Below, one piece after another: positions 16,743-27,356 of a stretch of 48,145 nt of DNA. The notes under the pieces are model-generated. The model did no database searches. It saw nothing but the letters and a program-made list of their open reading frames with translations, and was not told the DNA's origin. Within the stretch, counting starts at the first letter, position 1; every line of letters begins with the position of its first letter. Made by a program: the position numbers and the translations under genes. Source of the stretch: an uncultured Halomonas sp. (GTDB taxonomy: Bacteria > Pseudomonadota > Gammaproteobacteria > Pseudomonadales > Halomonadaceae); NCBI RefSeq assembly GCF_947493865.1, contig NZ_CANLTC010000022.1:1-48145 (forward strand), in the 5' to 3' direction.

Positions 16743-17879
16743 ATGAACAATGAGTGGGCGTCGGGCCGCGAGGCGTTGATCAAGGCGCGGCGAGTGGTGG
16801 TGAAGATCGGTAGTGCCCTGCTGACCAACGATGGACGCGGCCTGGATGAGCCCGCCATCGGCGGCTGGGTCGATCAAATTGCAGCGCTGCATGCGCGAGG
16901 TGTCGAAGTGGTGCTGGTCTCTTCCGGTGCCGTGGCCGCCGGTATGGTGCGCCTGGGCTGGCGCCTGCGCCCTTCGACGGTGCGCGAGCTGCAAGCAGCA
17001 GCAGCGGTGGGGCAGACCGGGCTGGCGCAATGCTACGAGGGCCATTTCGCACGCCATGGCCTGCACAGTGCGCAGGTCCTGCTGACCCATGACGATCTCT
17101 CCGATCGCAAGCGCTATCTTAATGCCCGTTCGGCGCTGCGCACCCTGGTTTCGCTGCGGGTGATACCGGTGATCAATGAAAACGACACCGTGGTCACCGA
17201 CGAGATTCGCTTCGGCGACAACGACACGCTAGGGGCGCTGGTAGCCAACTTGCTCGAAGCCGAGGCGTTGATCATCCTGACGGACCAGGAAGGCTTGTTC
17301 GACGCGGACCCGCGCCTTCAGCCGGACGCACAGCTGATAGGCGAAGGACGCGCCGATGATCCGCGCCTGATCGCGATGGCGGGCAGCGGGGGCGTACTCG
17401 GGCGTGGCGGCATGACTACCAAGGTGCGCGCCGCGCAGTTGGCGGCGCGTTCCGGGGCAGTCACTGCCATTGCCAGTGGACGTCAACCGGAGGTGTTGAT
17501 CCGATTGGCCGCAGGGGAATCGTTGGGCACCTTGTTGCACCCGGAACATGCACCGCTGGCAGCGCGTAAGCGCTGGCTGGCCGGTCGGCTACAGGTACGC
17601 GGCAGTCTGACCCTGGATGCCGGAGCCACAAATGTTCTGCGCGAACGTGGCTCGAGCCTGTTGCCGGTCGGCGTCAAGGCATCATCCGGGCGGTTCGTCC
17701 GCGGCGACATGGTGGTCTGCCTTGATGAGCAAGGCAAGCAGGTTGCCAAGGGGCTGGTCAACTACGGCAGTGATGAAGTCGCTCGGATACTGGGTCAACC
17801 GAGCCACCGCATCGAAGGGTTGTTGGGGTATATGGAAGCGCCGGAATTGATTCATCGCGACAATCTGGTGATGCTCTGA
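16743..17879 (+). CDS. proB: Glutamate 5-kinase
   Basis: First step of proline synthesis: phosphorylates glutamate to gamma-glutamyl phosphate, normally feedback-inhibited by proline. At 378 residues it has the amino-acid kinase domain ([51 protein letters not shown]) followed by a C-terminal PUA domain (about residues 280-365). The start is set at ATG 16743 because the protein then begins [23 protein letters not shown]; the upstream in-frame extension is not conserved-looking. In a halophile proline can also act as a compatible solute. proA is not in the window. Confidence 0.96.
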   Translation: MNNEWASGREALIKARRVVVKIGSALLTNDGRGLDEPAIGGWVDQIAALHARGVEVVLVSSGAVAAGMVRLGWRLRPSTVRELQAAAAVGQTGLAQCYEGHFARHGLHSAQVLLTHDDLSDRKRYLNARSALRTLVSLRVIPVINENDTVVTDEIRFGDNDTLGALVANLLEAEALIILTDQEGLFDADPRLQPDAQLIGEGRADDPRLIAMAGSGGVLGRGGMTTKVRAAQLAARSGAVTAIASGRQPEVLIRLAAGESLGTLLHPEHAPLAARKRWLAGRLQVRGSLTLDAGATNVLRERGSSLLPVGVKASSGRFVRGDMVVCLDEQGKQVAKGLVNYGSDEVARILGQPSHRIEGLLGYMEAPELIHRDNLVML

Positions 17880-18078
17880 ATCGTCGTTTTGAAACTTATG
17901 TCAGCCGGTGGCAAGACGTGGGGCGGTATGGTAGGATTCGCATCCTTTCAGGCATGGCCCGCGCATAACGCTTTTCGTGGCATGTCGTGTGGCTCGATCA
18001 AGCCGCTATGGACATAGTCGATCATCAGATCGAATCAAATACTTACACCGCATTTTATGGTTCTCCAAGGAGATTACG

Positions 18079-18345
18079 GTGGCGAATAGCAAGCAAGCGC
18101 GCAAGCGCGCCCGTCAGGCGGAAGAGCGTCGTCAGCATAAGGCCAGTCAGCGCTCCACGGTCCGCACTTACATCAAGCGCGTGATCAAGGCAATTCAAGG
18201 CGGCGATCATGGCAAGGCCATGGAAGAGTTCCGTACGGCGCAGCCGGTCATCGACCGTATGGCCGACAAGGATACGCTTTCCAAGAAGAAGGCAGCTCGT
18301 CTCAAGAGCCGTCTCAACAAGCGAATTAAAGCGCTGGCTGCCTAA
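18079..18345 (+). CDS. rpsT: 30S ribosomal protein S20
   Basis: An 88-residue S20 (ANSKQARKRARQAEERRQHKASQRS...), basic and helical, binding 16S rRNA early in assembly. The start codon is GTG at 18079, not ATG, with an AAGGAG site 6 bases upstream. A non-AUG start for S20 also occurs in E. coli (UUG) and is tied there to autoregulation of translation, so the weak start is probably functional. The terminator is at 18422-18447. Confidence 0.97.
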   Translation: MANSKQARKRARQAEERRQHKASQRSTVRTYIKRVIKAIQGGDHGKAMEEFRTAQPVIDRMADKDTLSKKKAARLKSRLNKRIKALAA

Positions 18346-18361
18346 GCCGGACGCTCGCCGA

Positions 18362-18411
18362 GCACCTCATTAGCCTCCTTCGCTGTATTATAGAGGAGGA
18401 AGACGAGGTGC
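18362..18411 (+). other. Two-tier hairpin between rpsT and murJ, sequestering a Shine-Dalgarno
   Basis: An outer stem GCACCTC (18362-18368) with GAGGTGC (18405-18411) encloses an inner stem CCTCCT (18374-18379) with AGGAGG (18394-18399). AGGAGG is a perfect ribosome site, 8 bases before a GTG at 18408 that opens a 26-codon frame running through the terminator to TAA at 18486-18488. The structure could be an RNA stability element for rpsT mRNA or a control element for murJ. Function is inferred only. Confidence 0.45.
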
Positions 18412-18421
18412 CAGCGCTCAG

Positions 18422-18447
18422 AAAACCGGCTTCGGCCGGTTTTTTTG
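18422..18447 (+). terminator. Terminator after rpsT
   Basis: AAAACCGGC-TTCG-GCCGGTTTTTTT: a 9-base stem closed by a stable TTCG tetraloop and followed by a T run. It ends 34 bases before the murJ start codon, so murJ needs readthrough or an internal promoter. Confidence 0.92.
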
Positions 18448-18480
18448 TGCATGATTTTCGATTTAGGAAGATGCGCTACC

Positions 18481-20163
18481 GTGAGTAACCCGCCAGACAA
18501 AGAGATTCGGCCAAGCGCCAAACCATCGGTGGCCAGCGATGACGCTCAGTTGGATGCCCCCGCTGGAGGTGACGGCGCACCAAATGATCCGGCTCCCGGC
18601 ACGCAAGCTGGCACACGGATGGCCGCGCAAGCAGGCTTGCTGCGCTCCGGGGTGATCGTAAGTGCGATGACCATGCTCTCCCGGGTGCTGGGTCTGGCGC
18701 GGGATGTGGTCATTGCCGCTCTATTGGGGGCCGGTAGCGGTGCCGATGCCTTCTTCGTCGCTTTCAAGATTCCCAACTTTCTGCGCCGCCTGTTTGCTGA
18801 AGGCGCTTTCAACCAGGCCTTCGTGCCGGTGTTGTCGGAGTATGCGACGCGTCGCTCCCGGGAAGAAGTGCGGGAATTGCTCGATGCGGTCTCCGGCAGC
18901 TTGGCGGTCGTGCTGGCACTGATCACTGCCGCCGCCATGTTGCTGGCGCCTTGGCTTGCCTGGCTGTTTGCTCCGGGGTTTGGTCGCGATCCGGAAAAGC
19001 TTGCGTTGACCGCCGAAATGCTACGGCTGACCTTTCCGTATCTGCTGTTGATCTCGCTCACTGCCTTTTCGGGAAGCGTGCTCAATACCTGGAGTCGCTT
19101 CGCCGTTCCGGCGTTTACACCGGTGTTGCTGAATCTTTCATTGATCGGGGCCGCCCTGTGGCTGACGCCGCTGATGGAAACACCGGCATTGGCATTGGCC
19201 TGGGGGGTACTGATTGCCGGTGCCGCCCAGTTGGCCTTTCAGGTGCCGTTTCTCGCGCGGCTGGGATTGTTGCCAAGGCCCTGGCCGCGTTTTCGACATG
19301 ACGGAGTACGACGCATACTCAAGCTGATGACACCGGCCTTGTTCGGCGTCTCGGTCTCGCAAATCAATCTATTGCTCGATACCGTGCTCGCGTCACTTCT
19401 CGCGGCGGGCAGCGTTTCCTGGTTGTACTATTCAGACCGACTGGTGGAGCTGCCGCTTGGGGTATTTGGTATCGCCATCGGCACGGTGATTCTGCCGGCC
19501 TTGTCCAGGCGTCATGCGGAGCAGTCTCAAGAGCATTTCGCCAAGATGCTCGACTGGGCGCTGAGGGCAGTATTGCTGATCGGTCTGCCGGCGGCGCTGG
19601 CCCTGGCGGTGCTGGCGGAACCCTTGTTGATCAGCCTGTTTCACTATGGCGCCATGACCGAGCATGACATCGCCATGGCTGCAATGAGTCTGCGTGCCTA
19701 TGCACTGGGCCTGATTGCCTTCATGCTGATCAAGATATGGGCGCCGGGCTATTTCGCCCGGCAGGACACCGCGACACCGGTCAAGATCGGTATCATCGCC
19801 ATGATCGCCAACATGGGATTGAATCTGATCTTTATCGTACCCTTGGCTCATGCCGGTCTGGCGCTGGCCACGGCGCTGTCCGCGTTTCTCAATGCAGGCC
19901 TGCTGGCACGAGGACTGCGCCGTCAGGGGGTATTGATCTTTCAGCCCGGTTGGGGGCGCTATGCGTGGCAACTGGGGGGCGGATGTACGTTGCTCGCCCT
20001 GGGGCTTTGGTGGTTCTCCCCTCCGTGGCATGCATGGTTGAGTTGGGAAGTGGAGCGGCGCGTCTTGACGCTAAGCGCGCTGGTGGCAGGTAGTGTTGCG
20101 GTGTACTTTGGCTGGCTTGCCATCTGCGGTATTCGGTTGCGACATTTTCGTTTGAATGGCTGA
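18481..20163 (+). CDS. murJ: Lipid II flippase MurJ (MviN)
   Basis: Inner-membrane flippase that moves lipid II to the periplasmic face for peptidoglycan synthesis. At 560 residues it has about 14 hydrophobic segments. Family landmarks are SAMTMLSRVLGLARDVVIAALLGAGSGADAFFVAFKIPNFLRRLFAEGAFNQAFVPVLSEY near the N-terminus and VELPLGVFGIAIGTVILP in the middle. The N-terminus carries an unusual hydrophilic extension of about 45-50 residues, rich in Pro, Ala and Asp. The start is ambiguous: GTG at 18481 with AGGAAG upstream is used here, while an internal ATG (about 18616, MAAQAGLLRSG) would give a standard-length protein. Confidence 0.94.
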   Translation: MSNPPDKEIRPSAKPSVASDDAQLDAPAGGDGAPNDPAPGTQAGTRMAAQAGLLRSGVIVSAMTMLSRVLGLARDVVIAALLGAGSGADAFFVAFKIPNFLRRLFAEGAFNQAFVPVLSEYATRRSREEVRELLDAVSGSLAVVLALITAAAMLLAPWLAWLFAPGFGRDPEKLALTAEMLRLTFPYLLLISLTAFSGSVLNTWSRFAVPAFTPVLLNLSLIGAALWLTPLMETPALALAWGVLIAGAAQLAFQVPFLARLGLLPRPWPRFRHDGVRRILKLMTPALFGVSVSQINLLLDTVLASLLAAGSVSWLYYSDRLVELPLGVFGIAIGTVILPALSRRHAEQSQEHFAKMLDWALRAVLLIGLPAALALAVLAEPLLISLFHYGAMTEHDIAMAAMSLRAYALGLIAFMLIKIWAPGYFARQDTATPVKIGIIAMIANMGLNLIFIVPLAHAGLALATALSAFLNAGLLARGLRRQGVLIFQPGWGRYAWQLGGGCTLLALGLWWFSPPWHAWLSWEVERRVLTLSALVAGSVAVYFGWLAICGIRLRHFRLNG

Positions 20164-20191
20164 CCGAATGGCCAAGTGGCAAAGGACGTGG

Positions 20192-20220
20192 CTGCCAAGG
20201 CTTGCCGCCTTCGTTATAAT
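20192..20220 (+). promoter_or_regulatory. Promoter for ribF-ileS-lspA operon
   Basis: CTGCCA (20192-20197), 17 bases, then TATAAT (20215-20220). Transcription would begin about 20 bases before the ribF start at 20250, so the leader is short. This supports ribF as the first gene of the ribF-ileS-lspA-fkpB-ispH run. Confidence 0.7.
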
Positions 20221-20249
20221 CGACTATTTAACCGATGCGTGAATGCTGC

Positions 20250-21299
20250 ATGGAATTGATTCGCGGTTTACACAATCTGCGCGAGCATCATCGTGGCAGT
20301 GTTGCCACCATCGGTAATTTCGACGGTGTGCACCTCGGCCATCAGGCGATCCTCGATCAGTTGCGCGGTCGCGCGGCGGATCTGGAGCTGCCGGTGACGG
20401 TAATGGTGTTCGAACCTCAGCCCCGGGAGTTCTTTGCCGGCGATCAAGCGCCGCCGCGGCTGACACGATTGCGTGACAAGGCTCGGTTACTGGCGGCCCA
20501 CGGTGCCGAGCGTATCGTCTGCCTGCCATTCAACGATGCGCTGCGTAGCATGACGGGGCGCCAGTTCATCGACCGGATATTGATCGATGGCTTGGACGTG
20601 CGTCATCTCGTCGTGGGGGATGACTTTCGTTTTGGCTGCGATCGTTCCGGTGATTTTGCGCTGCTGACTCGTGTGGGTGAGGAGTGTGGTTTCGGTGTCG
20701 AGAATACGCGCACCTTTGCCCTCGATGGGGAGCGGGTCTCGAGTTCCCGGGTACGTACACTGCTGGCCAGCGGCAATTTCTCTCAGGCGGCGCGCATGCT
20801 TGGCCGGCCTTATTCTTATACGGGGCGAGTCGTTCCCGACCAGAAGCTGGGTCGTACCATTGGTGTTCCCACCGCCAATGTACCGTTGTTATCCGGGCCC
20901 ATGGCCTTGCGCGGTGTCTACGCGGTCATCACGCGCCTGAACGATGGGCGTGAATTCGCCGGAGTCGCCAATATCGGCTGGCGGCCCACCGTGGGAACGC
21001 CCCGTCCGGTTCTGGAGGTCAATCTGTTCGATTTCAGTGGCGATCTTTATGGCCAGACCATCGAAGTACTTCCCTGTGCACGTTTGCGCGGCGAGCAGCG
21101 TTTCGATGGACTGGATGCGCTAAAGCGTCAGATTCGGGCCGATCAGGATCAGGCGCGGGAATTTTTCCATGCCTGGCCAGGCCAAATGCACAATCATGAT
21201 AGTGATTTAACACCTTATCTGGCATCGGCGCCCCTGGCGCCGACCCCCGGGCATGCCGGCCCTGGAGCCGCCAGGCGCGACAACGATGGAACCCCATGA
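20250..21299 (+). CDS. ribF: Bifunctional riboflavin kinase / FAD synthetase
   Basis: Converts riboflavin to FMN and then FAD. The N-terminal FMN adenylyltransferase domain shows [13 protein letters not shown] and [17 protein letters not shown]; the C-terminal flavokinase domain has [11 protein letters not shown] and [12 protein letters not shown]. The start is ATG 20250 ([16 protein letters not shown]), matching the family N-terminus; the ribosome site is weak. The last ~30 residues are a Pro/Ala-rich tail that seems unrelated to the fold. The stop overlaps the ileS start (ATGA, 21296-21299), so the two are translationally coupled. Confidence 0.96.
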   Translation: MELIRGLHNLREHHRGSVATIGNFDGVHLGHQAILDQLRGRAADLELPVTVMVFEPQPREFFAGDQAPPRLTRLRDKARLLAAHGAERIVCLPFNDALRSMTGRQFIDRILIDGLDVRHLVVGDDFRFGCDRSGDFALLTRVGEECGFGVENTRTFALDGERVSSSRVRTLLASGNFSQAARMLGRPYSYTGRVVPDQKLGRTIGVPTANVPLLSGPMALRGVYAVITRLNDGREFAGVANIGWRPTVGTPRPVLEVNLFDFSGDLYGQTIEVLPCARLRGEQRFDGLDALKRQIRADQDQAREFFHAWPGQMHNHDSDLTPYLASAPLAPTPGHAGPGAARRDNDGTP

Positions 21300-24148
21300 G
21301 CGACTATAAGCCTACACTGAATCTGCCTGAAACCGACTTTCCCATGCGGGGCAATCTGCCCAAACGCGAACCGGCGCGACTTCAGCGCTGGCAGGAGATC
21401 GACCTCTATCAGCGCTTGCGTGATGCAGGAAAGGGACGCGAGACCTTCGTGCTGCACGACGGCCCTCCCTATGCCAATGGCAGCATTCATATCGGTCACG
21501 CCGTCAACAAGATCCTCAAGGACATCATCGTCAAGGCCAAGGGAATTGCGGGCTTTGACGCGCCCTATGTGCCCGGCTGGGACTGCCACGGTCTGCCCAT
21601 CGAGCATCAGATCGAGAAGCTGCATGGCAAGCATTTGCCGCCGGAAGAGACTCGCGCCCTGAGTCGCCGCTATGCCGCGGAGCAGATCGATACCCAGCGC
21701 GAGGATTTCATACGCCTGGGTATCATCGGCGACTGGCAGCGCCCCTACCGCACCATGGATCATGTCAACGAGGCCGGAGAGGTCCGCGCTCTGGCCGAGA
21801 TGGTCAAGCACGGCTATGTCTTCAAGGGCCTGAAGCCGGTCAACTGGTGTTTCGATTGCGGCTCGGCCCTGGCGGAAGCCGAAGTCGAGTACGCCGACAA
21901 GAAATCCGATGCCATCGATGTCGCTTTCGTCGCCGACGATGCAAGCGCCCTGGCTACGGCCTTTGGTATCGAAACGTTGACTAAACCGGCGGCGGTGGCG
22001 ATCTGGACAACTACCCCCTGGACCATTCCCGCCAACCAGGCGCTCAACGTGCATCCGGAGTTCAGCTATGCCCTGGTAGATACCGGCGAGCGCTTGCTTC
22101 TGTTGGCGGAGGATCTAGTCGAGAGCTGTCTCGAACGTTTCGGACTGCAGGGTGAAATCATTGCCACCACTGCCGGCACCCATCTCGAGAACCTGAACTT
22201 TCGTCACCCGTTCTACGATCGTCTGGCGCCGGTCTATCTGGCGGATTACGTCGAGACCGATGCCGGTACCGGTATCGTGCACTCGGCGCCGGCCTATGGC
22301 GTGGATGACTTCATCACCTGCCGTGCCTACGGCATGGAGTTCGAGGAGATCAAGAGCCCGGTGATGGGTAACGGCGTCTATGCCGAGGATCTCAAGTTCT
22401 TCGGCGGCCAGATGATCTGGAAGGCCAATCCGCAGATCGTCGCCAAGCTGGAAGAGGTCGGCGCACTGCTGGCCCACGAGAAGATCACCCACAGCTACAT
22501 GCACTGCTGGCGTCACAAGTCACCGGTGATCTATCGCGCCACGGCGCAATGGTTTGTGGGCATGGATATCCAGGGGGCGGATGGCAAGACCCTACGTGAA
22601 CGCGCCTTGGAAGGCATCGAGACGACCCAGTTCGTGCCCGGTTGGGGCAAGGCGCGGTTGCATTCGATGATCGCCAATCGCCCGGACTGGTGCATCTCGC
22701 GCCAGCGCAACTGGGGGGTACCGATCCCGTTCTTCCTGCACCGCGTCAGCGGCGAGTTGCACCCGCGCACCCTGGAGTTGATGGAGGAGGTAGCCAAGCG
22801 CATCGAGGCCGAGGGTATCGAGGCCTGGTTCCGGCTCGAGGCCAGCGAGCTGCTGGGTGACGAGGCGGCGGACTACGAGAAGATCAGCGATACCCTGGAT
22901 GTGTGGTTCGATTCCGGCACCACGCATTGGCATGTGCTGCGCGGCTCCCATGCGGCGGTGTTCGATCACCCGGAGAGGCGCGACGGCCCGGTGGCGGATC
23001 TCTACCTGGAAGGCTCCGATCAGCATCGCGGCTGGTTCCATTCGTCGCTCTTGACCGGCTGTGCCATCGACGGGCATGCGCCTTACAGGGGCCTGCTGAC
23101 TCACGGCTTCACCGTGGATGCCCAGGGCCGCAAGATGTCCAAGTCCGTGGGCAACGTGGTCGCCCCTCAGGAGGTCATGGACAAGCTGGGCGCGGATATT
23201 CTGCGCCTGTGGGTGGCCTCCACGGACTACTCCGGTGAGATGGCGGTTTCCGACGAAATCCTAAAGCGCACCGCGGACGTCTACCGGCGCATCCGCAACA
23301 CTTCGCGCTTCCTGCTGGCCAATCTCAACGGTTTCGATGCAGCTCGAGACGCAGTGCCCTTCGAGGACATGCTGGCCTTGGATCAGTGGGTGGTGGACCG
23401 TGCCGCTCAGTTGCAGGCACGCATCGAAACCGCCTACGCCGAGTACCGCTTCCTGGATGTCTATCAGCAGGTGCATACCTTCTGTGCCCGGGAGCTGGGC
23501 GGCTTCTACCTGGACATCATCAAGGATCGCCAGTATACCACCCAGGCGGATTCATTGGCCCGGCGCAGCTGCCAGACCGCGCTGTACCGGGTGGTCGAGG
23601 CGCTGGCGCGCTGGGTGGCGCCGATTCTGTCGTTCACCGCCGAAGAGATCTACGAGCATATTCCCGGCGAGCGCAAGGACAGCGTGCTGCTGGAAACCTT
23701 CTACGATGAACTGCAAACGTTGGATGACGGTGCCACCTTCGACCGGAAGTTCTGGGAGCAGATCCTGGAGGTCAAGCAGGCGGTCAACAAGTGTCTCGAG
23801 GACGCTCGCAACGCCAAGGTGATCAAGAGTGGCCTGGCGGCCGAGGTAACGCTCTACGTCAGCGATACATTGCGCGAAACCTTGGGCCGCCTGGGCGACG
23901 AGCTGCGTTTCGTGCTGATGACCAGCGAGGTGTATCTGGCGTCTTTTGATGCTGCCGATACGGAGGGTGTCGAGGCCACCGAGCGCGACGATCTCAAGGT
24001 GGCGGTCATCGCAAGCCCCCATGCTAAATGCGAGCGCTGCTGGCACCATCGTCCTGATGTCGGGCAGCATGCCGAGCATTCCGATCTGTGCGGGCGGTGC
24101 ATCAGCAACCTGCCGGGTGGGCCGGGAGAAGAGCGTCACTATGCCTAA
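21296..24148 (+). CDS. ileS: Isoleucyl-tRNA synthetase (class I, bacterial type)
   Basis: Charges tRNA-Ile; 950 residues. The class I motifs are present: HIGH as HIGH in [15 protein letters not shown] (near residue 66) and KMSKS in [10 protein letters not shown] (about residue 613). The CP1 editing domain contains [13 protein letters not shown]. The C-terminal zinc-binding domain has CERCWHHR and CGRCISNL, the bacterial type that is sensitive to mupirocin in other species. It overlaps ribF upstream by 4 bases and lspA downstream by 8. Confidence 0.98.
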   Translation: MSDYKPTLNLPETDFPMRGNLPKREPARLQRWQEIDLYQRLRDAGKGRETFVLHDGPPYANGSIHIGHAVNKILKDIIVKAKGIAGFDAPYVPGWDCHGLPIEHQIEKLHGKHLPPEETRALSRRYAAEQIDTQREDFIRLGIIGDWQRPYRTMDHVNEAGEVRALAEMVKHGYVFKGLKPVNWCFDCGSALAEAEVEYADKKSDAIDVAFVADDASALATAFGIETLTKPAAVAIWTTTPWTIPANQALNVHPEFSYALVDTGERLLLLAEDLVESCLERFGLQGEIIATTAGTHLENLNFRHPFYDRLAPVYLADYVETDAGTGIVHSAPAYGVDDFITCRAYGMEFEEIKSPVMGNGVYAEDLKFFGGQMIWKANPQIVAKLEEVGALLAHEKITHSYMHCWRHKSPVIYRATAQWFVGMDIQGADGKTLRERALEGIETTQFVPGWGKARLHSMIANRPDWCISRQRNWGVPIPFFLHRVSGELHPRTLELMEEVAKRIEAEGIEAWFRLEASELLGDEAADYEKISDTLDVWFDSGTTHWHVLRGSHAAVFDHPERRDGPVADLYLEGSDQHRGWFHSSLLTGCAIDGHAPYRGLLTHGFTVDAQGRKMSKSVGNVVAPQEVMDKLGADILRLWVASTDYSGEMAVSDEILKRTADVYRRIRNTSRFLLANLNGFDAARDAVPFEDMLALDQWVVDRAAQLQARIETAYAEYRFLDVYQQVHTFCARELGGFYLDIIKDRQYTTQADSLARRSCQTALYRVVEALARWVAPILSFTAEEIYEHIPGERKDSVLLETFYDELQTLDDGATFDRKFWEQILEVKQAVNKCLEDARNAKVIKSGLAAEVTLYVSDTLRETLGRLGDELRFVLMTSEVYLASFDAADTEGVEATERDDLKVAVIASPHAKCERCWHHRPDVGQHAEHSDLCGRCISNLPGGPGEERHYA

Positions 24149-24728
24149 AGCCGAGACAAAGGGAATCGGAGCGAAGAATCAACAGGCAGGAAGCGCCGAG
24201 AACGGCGAGAGAGTCGCAGCCACTGACACGCCAATGACTCGGCCGTTACGCTGGCTGTGGCTGTCGGTGCTAGTGGTGGCGCTGGATCTGGGATCGAAAG
24301 CCCTGGCCACGAGCATGCTCGTCTATGCCCAGCCCGTGGAAGTGTTACCGATATTCAACCTCACGCTGCTACACAATACCGGTGCCGCCTTCAGTTTCCT
24401 GGCGACGCACGGTGGCTGGCAGCGTTGGCTGTTTGCGCTGATCGCCATTGGTGCAGCAATCGGACTGACCGTCTGGTTGACGAGGCTCAAGGCTTACGAG
24501 ACGCTGACGGCAGCCTCTCTGGCATTGGTGATTGGTGGGGCCTTGGGTAATCTCTACGATCGTCTCATGCATGGCTACGTGGTGGATTTTCTCTCCTTTC
24601 ATTGGCAGAACGCCTATTTTCCTGCTTTCAATATTGCGGATACGGCTATCACGCTAGGGGCCATCGGTCTGATTCTTCAGGCATTGCGTGAGGGGCGTAG
24701 TGAACGTAGACATAAAAGCCATCACTGA
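24141..24728 (+). CDS. lspA: Lipoprotein signal peptidase (signal peptidase II)
   Basis: Membrane aspartyl protease that removes signal peptides from diacylglyceryl-prolipoproteins. Four membrane helices, with the two catalytic Asp in [11 protein letters not shown] and FNIADTAI. At 195 residues it is about 30 longer than usual because of a polar N-terminal leader before the first helix ([20 protein letters not shown]). The start used, ATG 24141 inside the end of ileS, has GGGAGAAGAG upstream; ATG 24234 would give a standard length but lacks a ribosome site. Part of the conserved ileS-lspA-fkpB-ispH run. Confidence 0.95.
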   Translation: MPKAETKGIGAKNQQAGSAENGERVAATDTPMTRPLRWLWLSVLVVALDLGSKALATSMLVYAQPVEVLPIFNLTLLHNTGAAFSFLATHGGWQRWLFALIAIGAAIGLTVWLTRLKAYETLTAASLALVIGGALGNLYDRLMHGYVVDFLSFHWQNAYFPAFNIADTAITLGAIGLILQALREGRSERRHKSHH

Positions 24729-24749
24729 TTTCTGTAGAGGATATTCAAG

Positions 24750-25196
24750 ATGAGCGAATACCGTATCAACGAGGGGATGGAGGTAACGCTGCATTTTACT
24801 CTCAAACTGGAGGATGGCACCGTGGTCGACTCCACCCGGGACAAGCAGCCGGCGACGTTTCAGGTTGGCGATGGTAACCTGCCGCCGGGTTTCGAGGCGC
24901 CGCTGACGGGGCTGACCGATGGTGAAACCGGGAGTTATACCATTTCTCCGGAGCACGCCTTCGGCCAGCATAATCCACAGAACGTGCAACGTATTCCTAG
25001 AGAGAGCTTCGAGAATGCCGAGCTCGAAGAGGGGTTGGTGATGTCCTTTGCCGATGCGGCAGGGGGGGAAGTACCCGGTGTGATTGCCGAGATCGACGAC
25101 AAGCATGTGGAGGTGGACTTCAACCATCCCCTGGCGGGGCGTACCCTGACCTTCGAAGTCGAGGTGATTGAAGTCCGGCCCGCGACTACCCACTAG
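24750..25196 (+). CDS. fkpB: FKBP-type peptidyl-prolyl isomerase (SlpA/FkpB type)
   Basis: A 148-residue FKBP of the SlpA group, a cytoplasmic isomerase and chaperone. It has the FKBP core ([48 protein letters not shown]) with an IF-domain insertion (about residues 75-125, [17 protein letters not shown]...). AGAGGATATTCAAG precedes the ATG at 24750. No signal peptide. Its place between lspA and ispH is conserved in gammaproteobacteria. Confidence 0.95.
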   Translation: MSEYRINEGMEVTLHFTLKLEDGTVVDSTRDKQPATFQVGDGNLPPGFEAPLTGLTDGETGSYTISPEHAFGQHNPQNVQRIPRESFENAELEEGLVMSFADAAGGEVPGVIAEIDDKHVEVDFNHPLAGRTLTFEVEVIEVRPATTH

Positions 25197-25251
25197 CATC
25201 ATCATTTTACTGACACCGCCACGATACCCAACGTATCAAGCGAGGCTCATC

Positions 25252-26205
25252 ATGCAGATCAAGCTGGCCAACCCCCGGGGCTTTTGCGCCGGCGTCGACC
25301 GTGCCATCGAAATCGTCAACCGCGCACTGGATGTGCTGGGCGCACCGATCTATGTGCGCCACGAGGTCGTTCACAACCGCTTCGTGGTGGATACATTACG
25401 CGAGCGGGGGGCGGTTTTCGTCGAGGAACTCGATGAAGTGCCCGACGACGCCACGGTCATCTTCTCCGCCCACGGTGTCTCGAAGGCCGTGCAGCAGGAA
25501 GCCGAACGTCGCGGCCTCAAGGTGTTCGACGCCACCTGCCCCCTGGTGACCAAGGTGCATATGGAAGTGCTGCGCTACGCCAAGCGCGGCCAGGAGTGCA
25601 TTCTTATTGGTCACGCCGGCCATCCCGAAGTGGAGGGCACCATGGGCCGCTACGACAGCTCTCATGGCGGCGCGATTTATCTGGTCGAGGACGAGACCGA
25701 TGTGGCCGCGCTCGAGGTCAACAATCCCGAAACGCTATCCTTCGTCACTCAGACGACGCTTTCCATGGACGATACCGCGCGGGTCATCGATGCGCTGCGG
25801 GAGAAATTCCCCGCCATCGATGGGCCACGCAAGGACGATATCTGCTATGCCACCCAGAATCGCCAGGACGCGGTGCGTCAGCTGGCAGCGGAAAGTGATC
25901 TGGTGCTGGTGGTGGGCAGTGTCAACAGCTCGAATTCCAACCGGTTGCGGGAACTGGCGGAGCGCATGGGCTCCAGTGCCAAGCTGATCGATGATGCCAG
26001 TCTGATCGAGGAGTCATGGCTGAGTGGTGTTGGCACCATCGGCATTACTGCCGGCGCCAGCGCCCCGGAAGTACTGGTCAACGGGGTAATCGAACGCCTG
26101 CGCGAGCTGGGTGCCGCGGTGCCGAAAGAACTCGAAGGGCGTGAAGAGACCATCACTTTCTCGATGCCCAAGGAATTAAGGGAGAAGGTAATCGCGAGTG
26201 GATGA
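25252..26205 (+). CDS. ispH: 4-hydroxy-3-methylbut-2-enyl diphosphate reductase
   Basis: Last step of the MEP pathway, giving IPP and DMAPP; 317 residues with an oxygen-sensitive iron-sulfur cluster. The three cluster cysteines are in [10 protein letters not shown] (C12), [11 protein letters not shown] (C96) and [11 protein letters not shown]. The start at ATG 25252 gives the family N-terminus [15 protein letters not shown]; the longer in-frame extension overlaps fkpB and is rejected. A strong terminator follows, so the pilus operon downstream is separate. Confidence 0.97.
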   Translation: MQIKLANPRGFCAGVDRAIEIVNRALDVLGAPIYVRHEVVHNRFVVDTLRERGAVFVEELDEVPDDATVIFSAHGVSKAVQQEAERRGLKVFDATCPLVTKVHMEVLRYAKRGQECILIGHAGHPEVEGTMGRYDSSHGGAIYLVEDETDVAALEVNNPETLSFVTQTTLSMDDTARVIDALREKFPAIDGPRKDDICYATQNRQDAVRQLAAESDLVLVVGSVNSSNSNRLRELAERMGSSAKLIDDASLIEESWLSGVGTIGITAGASAPEVLVNGVIERLRELGAAVPKELEGREETITFSMPKELREKVIASG

Positions 26206-26227
26206 GGAAAATTTTTTATACCAGTCG

Positions 26228-26255
26228 AAAAGTCGGGCTTTTGCCCGACTTTTTT
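26228..26255 (+). terminator. Terminator after ispH
   Basis: AAAAGTCGGGC-TTTT-GCCCGACTTTT followed by further T residues: an 11-base stem with a 4-base loop. It closes the ribF-to-ispH operon. Confidence 0.93.
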
Positions 26256-26331
26256 ATGCTTTGAAAATAGTAAGCCTAGGTATTATCACGACACACTGAT
26301 GCAGAAATGTAACCGCTTATAGGGAAAACCC

Positions 26332-26844
26332 GTGCGCCAGCAGCGTGGCTTCACACTCATCGAATTGATGGCCACTCTAGGGGTGATGGCGGTCGTGGCG
26401 ACCCTCGCCGTGCCCACATGGCAGAGTTTCATGGTGCGCCAACAGGTCGACAACGACGTTCGGGCGCTTACTCGCTCATTGGCCATGGCCCGTAGCGAAG
26501 CGGTTTCGCAAGGTGTCGATGTCAGCGTATGCCCTTATGCCATCACCGCAACCGAACCGACCCCCTCTGACTGTAGCCAAGACGCCGACTGGCAGCATGG
26601 CTGGGTGGTCTATCGTGGTCGTGGAAATACCGTGCCTGCTGACGCCCGCATTTGGGTAAAGGATGCCACCGCATCATCGTTCATCTTGAGTTCCCGTTCT
26701 CGAGTACTCTTCTCCGCTCGTGGCACTGCTCGCGGCAGTAATAATACCTGGACTTTTTGTGGCAACGGTTATGTGCGCGAAGTGTTGTTGGCGCCGTCAG
26801 GCCGCGTTCGGGCTCGTGACGGGACGGAGGCGGCCTGTTCATGA
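26332..26844 (+). CDS. GspH/FimT-type minor pseudopilin
   Basis: Minor pilin of the type IV pilus tip complex, 170 residues. The prepilin motif is [26 protein letters not shown], with PilD cleavage after Gly6 and Glu at mature position 5. The GspH-like globular domain has ARSEAVSQGVDVSVC, HGWVVYRGR, VLFSARGTA and a C-terminal Cys. It starts with GTG at 26332. First gene of the minor-pilin operon, equivalent to fimU/fimT in Pseudomonas; only one such gene is present here. It overlaps pilV by ATGA (26841-26844). Confidence 0.88.
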   Translation: MRQQRGFTLIELMATLGVMAVVATLAVPTWQSFMVRQQVDNDVRALTRSLAMARSEAVSQGVDVSVCPYAITATEPTPSDCSQDADWQHGWVVYRGRGNTVPADARIWVKDATASSFILSSRSRVLFSARGTARGSNNTWTFCGNGYVREVLLAPSGRVRARDGTEAACS

Positions 26845-27356
26845 ACCAGCGACGACCGCCTCGGGTAAGTGCATCAGAAAACCGTTTGTCGAGGCAACAG
26901 GGCATAGGACTGGTCGAGGTGCTGGTCGCCTTGTTGCTGCTCAGCGTGTCGCTATTGGGTTTGGGGATGTTGCAAATCAATACCATGCAGCATCAGCGTT
27001 CAAGTTATAACAATACGATGGCACAGCTTCTGGCATTGGACATGGCCGAGCGGATACGCGCCAATCTGAATGCGTTGGAAACCTATGACGGAAAATCTAC
27101 CGACGAAGCCCCATCAAGCGGCTGTACGCAGAACTGCAGCCCTTCGCAGCTGGTGTCGCAGGATCTCACCGATTGGACCCAGGCAATTGACGACTCACCG
27201 CTCACCGCAGGTGTTGGCCGCATCGATATCGATGCAAAGAATGGCGTCAAGAACGTTGAGATCAGGTTGACCTGGCAGGACCCTCTTGCGGAAAAGGAAA
27301 ACAAAGAGGGTGACGCCACCGTTGAACAAGTATTCAGTTTCAAGGTGGCGTTATGA
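26841..27356 (+). CDS. pilV: Type IV pilus minor pilin PilV
   Basis: A 171-residue minor pilin. A longer leader than usual (about 21 residues) precedes the cleavage site RQQG|IGLVEVLVALLLLSVSLLGLG, where the conserved Glu5 is present. The body has the MLQINTMQHQRSSYNNTMAQLLALDMAERIRAN stretch typical of PilV and ends with VEIRLTWQDP. It overlaps its neighbours by 4 bases on each side, implying translational coupling. Part of the PilVWX-PilY1-PilE priming complex that starts pilus assembly. Confidence 0.9.
   Translation: MNQRRPPRVSASENRLSRQQGIGLVEVLVALLLLSVSLLGLGMLQINTMQHQRSSYNNTMAQLLALDMAERIRANLNALETYDGKSTDEAPSSGCTQNCSPSQLVSQDLTDWTQAIDDSPLTAGVGRIDIDAKNGVKNVEIRLTWQDPLAEKENKEGDATVEQVFSFKVAL

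Noticed and set aside
15603..17090. 495-codon frame antisense across obgE and proB
   Set aside because: Spans the junction of two sound genes on the other strand and shows no domain; a by-product of high GC.
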